In this document: piece after piece, positions 38,101-48,710 of the stretch
Numbering within the stretch: position 1 is the first letter of the stretch
Layout: every line of letters starts with the position of its first letter
Assembly: GCA_016806645.1 (NCBI GenBank)
Contig: JACSYO010000475.1
Span: 2,205,001-2,269,000 of the forward strand
Source of the DNA: Ophiodon elongatus
Taxonomy: Eukaryota > Chordata > Actinopteri > Perciformes > Hexagrammidae
Reading direction: 5' to 3'
Length of the DNA: 64,000 nt
Notes under the pieces: model-generated
Database searches by the model: none
The model's input: only the letters and a program-made list of their open reading frames with translations
What the model was told of the DNA's origin: nothing
Made by a program: the position numbers and the translations under genes

Positions 38101-41100
38101 GAAACTGGAAGTTTAAATAACTAATGATGCACTAAATATTTCTGTGTTCCTGTCTCCCATTCTTTTCTGATGCAGTAAGTCATTTTAATTGGGTTTTATC
38201 CTAAATTCCTTCCAAGATTTTTAAGATGTCTTTGGTACATGATTTTTCAGACCCACCTAAACCATCTTTGAAACTGCTGAGTTCCTGGCCAGATGTGTTT
38301 GAAAATGAGACGTTGGAGTTATGTTGTGAACTCAACGGCACTGACTGGACGTTCAGCTGGTACAAAGATCAAAAAAAGCTCCTAGAGGACATGCAACTGG
38401 AACTAATGGACTCATTTCTCAACATCAGCTACATCAATAAAGACTATGAAGGAAGCTATGCCTGCAAAGCTCACCTCAACTCAAGGGGAGTCAGCTCTGG
38501 ATTAAGCAACACTTTCGATGTCACAGTTTATGGTGAGCTTTCATGCCTCTGTTTAGCATTACATTAACTTTACATTATTTCAGCTTTCTGAAAGAAATAT
38601 TTTGGGAAAAAAGATAATAGATAATTCTCATGTCTGTATGCTAAACATGACAATACCACTAACAGCCAGTTATCTTAGCTTAGCACAGCCTTGCTCTGCC
38701 CCAAAGCTAACAAAACCTGCCTACTAGCACCTCACAAAACCCAAACTGTAAATATGTTGTGATCTGCCTTTCTGTTTTAGAAAACACACCAAAACCAACG
38801 GTGAACAAGGTCCCTGATTTTAACCCGATGTATGTTGGAGAAACCGTGAACTTAAATTGCAAAGTAGATGTGTCCTCTGGCTGGGAGTATCAGTGGTACA
38901 AGGATAAAACTGGGCTTCCTGCCACCACTGAAAACATCAGCATCCATCTTGGTATTTCTGGTCAGGGGAAATACTGGTGCATGGCCAGCAGAGGTGAAAT
39001 TACATCAACAGACTTCAGTAATGAAATACAACAAGATGTACATGGTAGGTAAAGACGGCAAAGTCATATTATTTAAAGCATTGTGTTTAATACAATGTGC
39101 AATTGTTTGTTGTAACTATGTAAGATGCGTTCACTAAAGGCTTACAAAACCTCCAGGCTGATATTGAATTCAGAGAAACAACATTTTGAGAGCATCCTGC
39201 TTCCGTTTTTTGTAACTTTTCTGTTGAAACAGGATGTTGTGGTGTAGGGAGGGAAGACTCAGAAGTATGTATAAGTACATACAGTACACTAGCAGTGGAA
39301 TATCACTTTCAGAGAAAAAGGATGATGTATGTAAGGGTTAGATTGTTGGCTAACACATTAATATACCACCATTAAGAACTGCTCCTTTTAAAAGTTTACT
39401 CATGCCACAATTTTGTTTACTAACCTGCTGATCATGAGCTTAGTCCATAGCTATATATTTTAAGGCATTGTTTTTGTTTTGCAAATGTGAGTGACTGGTC
39501 CCTGCTTCCCTCATGTTAATACTTAATCTTATCTAAACCATGTGAATATTGTGGTTTGAGTCAACAGCATCTACATCATTGTACCTTTGATGCTAAGGTT
39601 GGCAGGCCTGTCTTCACACATTGAAGTTTTAATAATCTAATTAGATTTTTGATCTACGAGGCCTGCTGGTATGTTACTTGTTGTAGTCATTAAGGTTGTT
39701 CAAGCATTTCAGACAAATTCACTAAGGCTCTGTTTAAAGAATAGGTTATCTAAATAAGGTTATCTCTCAGAATATGAAAAGTGGCTGATGTGTCTCTCTC
39801 TTTTTAGAAATTCCCATTCCATCTTTGAAGCTGATCACACCGTGGTTTGATGTGTTCCCCACTGAGAGTGTGAAGTTAAGCTGTGGGATGGGGGGCAGCC
39901 CTGACTGGACTTACACATGGTACAGACACAGGCAGGAGGTCCGAGCCGATAAGGTTGTGTCTGTTGACTCAAATGGAGCTACTCTTTCCATTCACTCTGC
40001 TTCAGCTGAACATGCAGGAGAATATAACTGCAAGGGACACCTGAACGACAGGTCTGTCAACAGCAGCTTTAGTTCTGGACTTACTCTCAGTGTCTATGGT
40101 GAGTTTTCTTTTTTAAATTTAAAATAAGATGGTGTTTTCTTAATTTTAGCTACAATTACACATTTTCTGGGATGAGGGCAGTGGGTTAGAGTGGGATAAA
40201 TATCTGTGACAATGCAAATGCAATGGCATGTTTTTCTTACCCTCAGAAAAGAAACCCAGAATCACACTGACGCAAGATCCAGAGTACAAGGTGATGTTCC
40301 CTAGTGAGTCAGTCTCCTTTAGCTGTCACATCAATGGCTCTTTTGGATGGACATACATGTGGTACAAAGATAGCGCTAAACCCATCGCGTCTGGAAGCAA
40401 GTATTCTCTCAAGTCTGTTGAAACCAGAAATAAAGGGGCATATGCATGCCAAGCAAAAAGAGGCATTGGTCAAGACTTCCTCACTGACTTCAGTCAGGCT
40501 ATACGCCTTGAAGTTGAAGGTACGTTTCTGTTAACTTCCATTACTGGCTGGTCAGATGATTTATTAACAGTTTAATCTTAACAACTGTTGATATTCCTTC
40601 TTGGTGTATAGGAAACCAACCTAAGCCCTTAATGACTCAACATCCAGATGTTGAAAAGGTGTACGCTGGAGAGGCAGTGTCCTTCGAATGTAAAGTTGAA
40701 CTCTCGTCTGGTTGGGGGTATCACTGGTACAAAGATGGAACAAAACTTCCGATCAACAACAATAGTTTTAACATCCATGACGTCAATTTAACAAATGCTG
40801 GGACTTATGAGTGTATGGCCATAAGAGACAAAACAATGTACAAAACACATCACAGTGATGGACGGATCTTACATGTATCTGGTGAGCCAAAGAATATTAC
40901 TTTGTGTTGAAGTGTATTTCCGGCATACAAAGAGGATGAAATTAAGTATATTAGAAAAAAGCTAATGCGTCTGTTTCTCCCCAGAAATTCCTGTTCCATC
41001 TTTAAAGTTAATCACACCGTGGTTTGATGTGTTCCCCACTGAGAGTGTGAAGCTGAACTGTGGGATGGACGGCAACACTGACTGGACATATAAGTGGTTT

Positions 41101-44100
41101 AAAGACCAATCGCAGGTCCAGGGAGATAATATTTCATTTGATTCAGATATAGATAAAGCTACTCTTTCTATCAGATCTGCTTCAGCCTCACACCATGGAC
41201 GATACAGCTGTTTAGGAACTATCAAGAGCCGGTCTGTAACCAGCAACTTAAGTGAAGGACTAACTCTGGATGTTTATGGTGAGGATTTTTTCCTTCTTAT
41301 TTTGACACAGTTCTTGAACAGAATATTTTTCATGATATCTTACAACAAACCACTTGTTTCAGCTCTATTTCCCTCTCTGTTTACAGCATTGTTGGACAGT
41401 TAAAAATGTTATGTTAGGATTCTGATCATATTGGGCTCTTAGCTTTATTTTTTTATGCCTTCATTTCAGCTGGCAGTGGGTACATTTGGTTAAAGGAGTT
41501 GTGCTTTGTCTCGTAGTGGCACTTCCCATTGTTGCTCTATTTTTTTCAACATACTATATTATGAAATTTTTTGACACTTTACTGTGACTGGTTTCATAAA
41601 ATGTTTTCGACATAACGTGACATGACTTTTTATGACTTTTCATGACATACTATACTTTGACTTTTTTATAATTTCTTTATAATTATGACTATTTTGACAT
41701 TGTGCGACTTACTTTATTATGACTTTTTTACATACTACATTACTTTTTTTATAACTTTTTTCGACATACTATACTATGTTAAAACGTGTTAAAGTCATAG
41801 TGTGGTATTTCAAAAAGTCATACAATAATATGCTGAAAATTGTCAAGTATGTTGAGAAATGTCATGAAAAAGTATAATTTGTCTGAAAAGTCTCTCAAAG
41901 AATAATTGTTCAGAATGTTGAAAACGTGTCATGGAAAAAGTTCAAGAAAAATATTAATCTTAATTAATATAAATTTTTTTAAGTCATAGTTTATATGTCA
42001 AAAAGTCAACGTATAGTATATTAAAAAAAATTTAATTTAGTCACAGAATACTAAAGTGTCATAAAAAATCATAGTGTACTATGTTGAAAAAGTGTGTTAG
42101 AAAAGTCATAGTTTAATATGTCAAAAAAGTGTATGTAAGTGTAAAAAAATTGTGTCGTAAATAGGTCATGGAAAAATATCATAGTATAGTAAGTCACGCA
42201 GTGTCAGAAAAGTTATTGTATGTTATTTACAATTTTTTTATGAAAAGAAGTCACAGTATATTCAGTAAAAAAATTTCATGAAAAAGTCATGTGCGATGTC
42301 AAAAAAGTGTTGTGAAAAAAGAATCTTAGTACAGTATGTTTTTTTATTAAATTGCATATTATGTCAGAATATATCATAAAATAATAAGTCATATGTCGAA
42401 AAATGCAATAAAAAAGTCATAGCTGGTAAATTGAAAGATGTAATGAAAGAAGTCATTGTTTAATATGTCAAAAAAGTGTCACAAGAAAAACTTAACTATG
42501 TCGATGAATGTCAAAAAAAGAGTAGGATATGAAAATAAATGCCATAAAAGAAGTCATCATATAATATGTCATAACCTGTCATTAAAACATCATAATATAT
42601 TATGCCATAAAAAGTGCTGAAAAATATTATTTAAAAAGTCATGGTATAGTGTGTCATAAAACAAAAATAGTATAGTGTGTTGTAAAAAAAAAAGGCATAG
42701 TAAAAATAAAAATATTCATAAAATGTCATAGAATTGTCTGTCATAAAAAAGGCATAGTATTTATGTCACAATAAATTGTCCTAATATGTAAGTCATAGTA
42801 TAGTTTTTCATAAAGAATTGTCACGGCAGTAAAGGTTCAGCATATCAAAAAAGCCATTTAAAGCATCTAGTTAAAGGCGAGCTGCTCCTTATTCTGGGTT
42901 GTGCCGTGTAATATACATTAAAATGCTGTCATACTTATAGCAATGGCCTTTATTTCCCCACAGATACAAAACCCAGAGTCACACTGATGCAGAACCCCAT
43001 GCACCGTGTGATGCATGAAGATTCAGTTTTCTTTAGCTGTCACATTAATGTCTCTTCTGGATGGGAGTACCTGTGGCTCAAAGATGGCCGTCTACTCGCT
43101 GAATCTAGAAACAACCACACCATCAAATGTGTTGGGAGAACAGACACCGGATCATATCAATGCCAAGCTAAAAGAAAAGGAGATGCAGTCTTCAGCTCAG
43201 ACCAGAGTGAGGCTGTGAGACTTAACGTTGAGGGTACGTTTTTGATGACTTCCCTCAAACATGTTTCTGTTTGTGTTTAATGTGTTCATCACAGTTTTGA
43301 TTGTGTTTTTACAGAGCGCCCAAAGGCTGAGATAATCCTGTTAACTGGCTGGTCCGAGGTCTTCTCCACTGACAGCTTGGTGCTCAGATGTAGGGTGCAC
43401 AGTCAGGACATGTGGAACTACACATGGTAAAACAAATAAAAAAATACCAGGTAATACTATAGAGTGCCATTCTCTAAATACATTCATATGTACACTGTGT
43501 GGATTCTTACCTTCTCCCAGGTTTAAAGAGGGGAAATCAATGAATCTTCTGCCCTCTGAGAAACATACAGTCACACCCCAGAATGACCCTGAGCAGAGCC
43601 TGTACACCTGCCAGGGCATTCGCACCAGTAGACCATCTTATTCAAGACGCAGTGATTCTTTCAAGACTAAGAACCTCCGTGAGTATAACTGAGGTTTGGA
43701 AGTTATGAGTTTTTACCCTGCAAATATTCTGTCTCACTTTCATTCTCTGTTTTTATATATTTTCTTTCTTCAGTTTTGAAGAGGAGGGTGCTTCTTTCCA
43801 TCTCTGGCTGTATCTTCTTTGGCATCATTGCTGTCTTCCTTGGATGCATTATCCTCAGAGTCATTCGCAAACCAGGTTTTACTTTATTTATTTTTTTTAC
43901 TTTTTATTTGACTTCAAATATAATTGTCACCCAAATCTGCAGCAACCCTCAGCTTTATGGAGCATTTGAATAGACCGTAGCTCTATGTTGATCACTCTTA
44001 CCACTCTCATAGCGTCGTTTTCGGGAGCAACAGGAAATAGTTTTAGGCCAAAAGCTCTTAAAACCCACAGTACTGGTCAGCACCAAATGTCAGACTGACA

Positions 44101-46470
44101 CGGTTAGCGACTGGCTGATGAACGAGTGGAGCATTTATCAACTAAAGAGCAGATATTTCCCTAAGGAGTTAGTGGAGACCAAAAACAGAGAGACTAAAAA
44201 AAGAGTGAAAAGAAAGGCAATAAAATAAAAAGGTGATGAAATGTCAAACCTTGTTTCAGCTAAGTGTTATTGCAGGTTAAAATGTGACATTCTGACTAAT
44301 TCATAATATATATTTCATCTCAAATTAACAAGCAAAACCTTGTTTTGGTAACCTTTTTCTTTTTTTTTTTAACAACATAGCTGATGGTGAAGAGAAGCCA
44401 GAAGAGGCCGAGCTCTTTCTCACCATGGCACAGCTAAAGGCCCGTGATGGTACGTTGACACCAGCATAGATTATGGTTTTGGTTGTAGTTGCAGATACAG
44501 CCCCACCAGTGGTTTATATCTAGGCTATTTTTGAAATTACCCCTTGTGAAACTACCTACTGACATTTTCAAGTTAGAGTCTGACTTTCATAGTTCCCCTA
44601 TAGCCGTTGGTACTCTTGTGTGAAAGTTCCTTCCTCCCTCCTTCAGATGCCCCCTGTCCAATGGTTCAGTACATCACTGATGCACAACTGAATGCTTCGT
44701 CTAAAGGTAAAGAACCCACAGATGAGTAAAGTAGATGATACAAAAGCTGTATAAAAATGCTAGTGTTTTGAAAGTTCCCTAGGTTTTTTCATTATTTTCT
44801 TTTAACCCACAGATGCTGTCGAGAAGGGCACAATTTGGAGTGAAACAACACCGTTGCCCATAAGCTCACAGGAGGACCAAGGTAATAAAGTAAAATAAAA
44901 AATGCACTTTTCCGATTAAATATTTTCTTTGTGATGAAAGGCGCTGTGCCTGTTTCTTTAAAACTGAGACACAATGTATTTATAATCCATGCTTTGACAT
45001 CTCGTCCTTCATGTCTTTCTAGTTGTGACAAGTGAGAGCCAAGATGCAACAGAAAATAATGGTGGGCTGGTTTCCTTTAAGTAATGAGTCACTTAAGCTC
45101 TTTTTTCACCAGTTTAGGAAATGCTTATTAATAAGTCTACAGACTGAGTCAACCCTGTGAGGCTTTAATGGACGTTTGGATGTATTAAAACTGGAGAGAA
45201 TCTTGCTATTGTGCGATGCTTACCACTAGTGGGGTGGAAAATTCAAAGTTGATTTGTCTGCAGTGATAGATAAAAGTAAATTCAGTAAGATTCGTCCTCT
45301 GGGGACTGTAAATGTGTACCACATTTAATGGGAAATAAAACAGTTGACGAGAAATTGCACCCTGGACCATATACATGTGTGGCCATATACATGTGTCCAG
45401 ATTTGTTCTGCACTGAACATAGCACAATATTGTTAGAATTGTACATATTTTAAATCACATGATTTCAATGTTAAAGGCACAATCGAAATATGAAACATTA
45501 TTTATGTGATAAGAATCAATCATATACATTGTTAGCTTCTTTTGTTTCTCAATTATTATAAGCACTGTACATATGTGTTGATCTGCAAGAGAATTTATTA
45601 ATACTCCTTTAGTTAGTGTTTCAATTCTTAAGCAAACACCTGGGGCCAGATGTATAAACGATGTGTACTCACAAAATATATGTGTATGTCTTTTCCCAAA
45701 CATAGTTTCAATTTTAATGATAGTGTTATCATTTTGGGGTCTACACAGCCTTTTGTAAAATTGCAGTCAAATGTGCAGTTATAAACCTAATTTTGAACTA
45801 TGAATGAGTTATTATTGCTCATCAATGATCTTTTGATTTTATCCTAAATAATTAAGCACTTTGTCCGTGTCAAAATTAGCGCCATAAAATGATCAATAAT
45901 AATCTTTCTGACGGTAATAATAACGATTAAGATATTAATGTGATGATGATTTACAGGTACATGGTGAATTAGTGGTATAAGTGCTATAAATAACCACAGC
46001 CGAAAGTAACTGTCTCGAGTAATAAAAGCAGTTGTTTTTACTTACTAATGTCCAACAAGTGGTGGAGCAGGCACAAGTATCATCATGCCAACATTTGTTT
46101 AAGGGCGTTTCTACATTCATTAAAAGGTAACTGGGAGTGTATATGAGGCTCATGCTTTTGCACCTAGTTCCTTTATGATTGAGATTTATAAAACAGAGTC
46201 AACCATACATGCAGATTCTTAAATCTGGCAAAAAGAATGCATACCCATATGTCTGTCTTTGTGTGTACTATTAGTCGTGCATTTTATGCATATGGCCCCA
46301 GATGTAAGTAAATGTAAGTTTAGCTTATTTAATATTAAATGTTTCAGCAATGAATGTTATTGTTTTCTTCTTCTAAATGATATTTATCTACAGTAGGTGA
46401 TGCTACAGATATCCCATTCAAGCATTATGTGACTCCCTATGAAGTTGTTAGAATAAAAAATACAAAATGA
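35177..46470 (+). CDS. Ten-Ig-domain membrane receptor (FcR-like/leukocyte receptor type)
   Basis: Exons: 35177-35207, 35325-35360, 36490-36558, 37329-37622, 37718-37993, 38251-38532, 38781-39044, 39808-40098, 40247-40519, 40612-40881, 40985-41278, 42964-43233, 43315-43426, 43521-43678, 43774-43875, 44381-44449, 44647-44706, 44813-44881, 45023-45061, 46394-46470. This model gives 1111 residues. A signal peptide (MWLVKVFCVIYFTACA) is split over two exons, as is usual for immune receptors, and a Ser/Thr-rich linker follows. Nine Ig domains are each one exon (paired Cys, central WxYxW, then GxYxC); the tenth is split over two exons. The transmembrane helix (about residues 979-1001) has no charged residue, so adaptor pairing is not indicated. 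The tail has several short exons. It ends either with TPYEVV (ITSM-like, exon 46394) or by read-through at 45082-45084. Ligand and ortholog are unknown. Confidence 0.8.
36010..36380 (+). repeat. Dispersed repeat, copy 3
   Basis: Contains CCAAAGATATTCAGTT and, at its end, CTGAAACGATTAATCAATTA and TTAATCGTCGCAGCTCTAA. Lies in an intron of the Ig-domain receptor. Confidence 0.65.
38615..38755 (+). repeat. Dispersed teleost repeat, copy 3 (fragment)
   Basis: Shares TTCTCATGTCTGTATGCTAA and TTATCTTAGCTTAGCA with copies at 7445 and 28880. Lies in an intron of the Ig-domain receptor. Confidence 0.6.
41540..42850. repeat. Degenerate GTCATA(A)/TATGAC array with strand switch
   Basis: About 1.3 kb in the intron between the eighth and ninth Ig exons. 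Up to about 41780 the units read TTTTTGACATACTATACTATGA-like (T-rich). After that point they read as the reverse complement, AAAAGTCATAGTATAGTATG-like (A-rich), through to about 42850. Units are irregular, about 25-45 bp, and no unit is perfectly conserved. Confidence 0.75.
45062..45084 (+). CDS. Alternative read-through C-terminus of the Ig receptor
   Basis: If the weak GTGGGC donor after 45061 is not used, the frame continues with GGLVSFK and stops at TAA 45082-45084. An AATAAA at 45334-45339 could end this transcript. This form (1093 residues) lacks the terminal ITSM-like motif. It may well be the main form, because the donor is weak. Confidence 0.55.
45334..45339 (+). terminator. Poly(A) signal AATAAA, candidate for the short Ig receptor form
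   Basis: Canonical hexamer 250 bp after the alternative stop at 45084 and about 1.05 kb before the ITSM-like exon. Confidence 0.45.
45637..46304. mobile_element. Non-autonomous DNA element with 22-bp inverted ends
   Basis: The left end reads CACCTGGGGCCAGATGTATA. The right end, read on the other strand, is CATCTGGGGCCATATGCATA. Both continue with AA. The 668-bp interior has no coding sequence. It occupies most of the intron before the ITSM-like last exon of the Ig receptor. Confidence 0.65.
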
Positions 46471-46691
46471 TGCCTTGAGTGTTCATTCTAGCTAATACTG
46501 TTCAAACTATGGGGACTTAACAAATAGGCCGATTTGTGGTCCAGTCAATAGGAAGATCTTGTCCATCGTGTCCACCTATAGCAAAAGAAAGACGGTCATT
46601 ATCCAGACAAACCTTAAAATCCAAAGTTTCTGGGTTTTTTTTACCCCAAATTAGGCCATATAGAACACACAGAATACTTACCGAATTGGAT
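46471..46691 (-). other. apobec2: apobec2 3'UTR with a probable small intron
   Basis: Ten bases after the TAG there is a strong donor (TTCG|GTAAGTATT, exon end 46682). A good acceptor (TCTTTTGCTATAG) opens an exon at 46575, giving a 106-bp intron. No clear AATAAA was seen on this strand before the Ig receptor's last exon, so the two transcripts may overlap tail-to-tail. Confidence 0.5.
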
Positions 46692-48542
46692 CTACTTGAG
46701 GATGTCAGCCAGTTTCTCATTATAGTAGTTGTAGTTCTCCTGACAATCCTCCCAGGGTGCAAAGCTCTCCTCCTCCTCCTTCTCTACATACGTTTCCCAA
46801 ACATGTACGAAGTCAGACGGCTTCATCATCCGCAGTTTGCAACCAGCGCTCGCCAACACCCGGAGCCCTTCTACTATCTCCGGCTCCTCCCAGTCAAAGA
46901 GACGGGAGCAGAACATGCAGAGACGAACATTTTTGCGCTGCTGGAGGATGTTGGCCAACTTGGCTGTACAAGCCACACAGGGACTGGATGAAACATACCA
47001 TGTGACGTCACACTCTTGGGAAGCATTAGGGAGCACCTGGAAAGGAACGAGTGGGGATTAAAGGAGGCATAAAGGAGAAAAAAACATATACATATAATAT
47101 ATATTACATTACATCACATTATCACTAAAGGAAATGCTTGCAAAATAATGGAAATCAGACCCGTCAATGGGGTTCACATATGTGTTACATGGTAGTAAAG
47201 TGAGAACGGTTGAGTGCGAACGTTCATTACCTGTTGAAAGAAAGCCTCTTCGGCATGAGCTGTTGCATGTTCATCCTCCATATAACCTTTCAGAGGCTCT
47301 GTGCTGCCTCCTGGTGCATCCACCCTGAAACACAGCAGGGTCTTGTTCCTGCCTGAAGAGTACTCCACATTCCTGAACTGAAACTTGAAGTAGAATGGGC
47401 TCATCTGTTCCCTGGTGGAGATTGAAAAGAAGAGTTTTCATTACTCTGTTGTAAAGCTTCTTTAAACACAGCACTAACTGTTACCATTGGGGCTTTTTAG
47501 TGCATGGAGGTTAAATTAGCAAGAGACACACATTCTGTATGATTTATCCATCAGCAGTGCTGTTAAAAGTTATTTGTAACCTTTAATCGTTGTGCATGAC
47601 AGTATAACTGACATTCACTTCCTCGCCTAACACGGAGCACATTTTGTGATGAATTTGTCAACCATCCAAGACACAAAAAAGAGTGATGATAGGGAGTCTT
47701 CGAAATAGACTACGGTGACAGAGTGAGTAGAATGTTAATGAGGCTACCACTGAGTAAACTGAAGTGTCTATAAATATGTTTGGCTTTCACATCCTCCGAT
47801 GATCTGTAGATGCGTCAGGCCCTTCATGAGTCAACTGTACAAGAAACATGCCAGTCATGTTTTTCTGTATTTATCCATTGTTATGAAAAGCCAGATGGAT
47901 TTCACAAATAGATCTTATATCAAACAGCTAATACTCAAAGGACAGAAACTGGGGAACAGATGCTAGGCGGAGGGATAAAGCAGGGGCTTGCATCTGTGTC
48001 AGCTCTGTGACTCATCCCTATTCTTACTGCTGGGTTAGTAAGGATGGCATGGCTGGGGCAAGTAATTATTGTCCTTCCTCACTGAAATCAACTATTAAGC
48101 TTTTGGAACAATATCACTTCCAGAAATACATGAAAACCTACTTCATATCAAAAAGAAAGCACAAAATAATCCAAAAAGTTGATCGTTAAAGAGCAAAAAA
48201 GGTGTGTAAGTGACGTGGCTGACTAATTCTTGTGGCATATGTATTTAATCTTACTCACCCAGTTACAATCTCAAACGGTGGCAGTTCAATGGGCTGAAAC
48301 TCTCCATTTTCTTCACTGTTTGTTGCCTCTGCTCCCGTTGCGCCTCCACTTTCCCCATTCTTTTTCTCTTCATCCGTCTTGTTCTGCTCGGAGGTCTCCT
48401 CAGGCTTTTTCAAAAGTTTGTCAGACTTATTCACAGTTTTTTCCTTCCCCTTATCCTTTTCTTTGTCCTTCTCATCATTTGCTTTGTTTTCTAACTTCTT
48501 CTCTTTCCTCTTAACACTGACACGGCTGTTTCTGTCGGCCAT
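46692..48542 (-). CDS. apobec2: APOBEC2, zinc-dependent deaminase family (3 exons)
   Basis: Exons on the minus strand: 48542-48259, 47411-47231, 47036-46692. They total 810 nt, or 269 residues. The ATG at 48542 has A at -3 and G at +4. The zinc motif is complete: H147-A-E149 in EDEHATAHAEEAFF, and P174-C175-x2-C178 in WYVSSSPCVAC. FKFQFRNVEYSSGRNKT and the C-terminal YYNEKLADILK are characteristic of APOBEC2. It is a muscle-enriched member of the AID/APOBEC family for which no robust deaminase activity has been established. The protein is about 45 residues longer than the human form (224), all in a Lys/Glu/Ser-rich N-terminus (about residues 10-80) that looks disordered. Tail-to-tail with the Ig receptor. 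Confidence 0.96.
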
Positions 48543-48589
48543 GATTTTGAGTAAGTGGGTGAGAGGGTTAGCTAAAGAGTGGGAGGCAG

Positions 48590-48592
<3 letters not shown>

Positions 48593-48674
<82 letters not shown>
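48593..48674. repeat. (GA)n microsatellite in the apobec2 leader
   Basis: About 40 GA units, reading as (TC)n on the apobec2 strand, about 50 bp upstream of its ATG. It is open in the same frame as apobec2, so the long Ser-Leu reading frame there is a repeat extension. Confidence 0.95.
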
Positions 48675-48678
<4 letters not shown>

Positions 48679-48710
48679 TCAGGGCAAGCAGAGCGATAAC
48701 CCCGGGGCAT

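Noticed and set aside
44647..44706. VQYITDAQL in the receptor tail as an ITIM
   Set aside because: The residue at +3 from Tyr is Asp, not Leu, Val or Ile, so it does not fit the motif.
48379..48710. Plus-strand frame over the (GA)n tract
   Set aside because: Antisense shadow of apobec2 exon 1 plus microsatellite.
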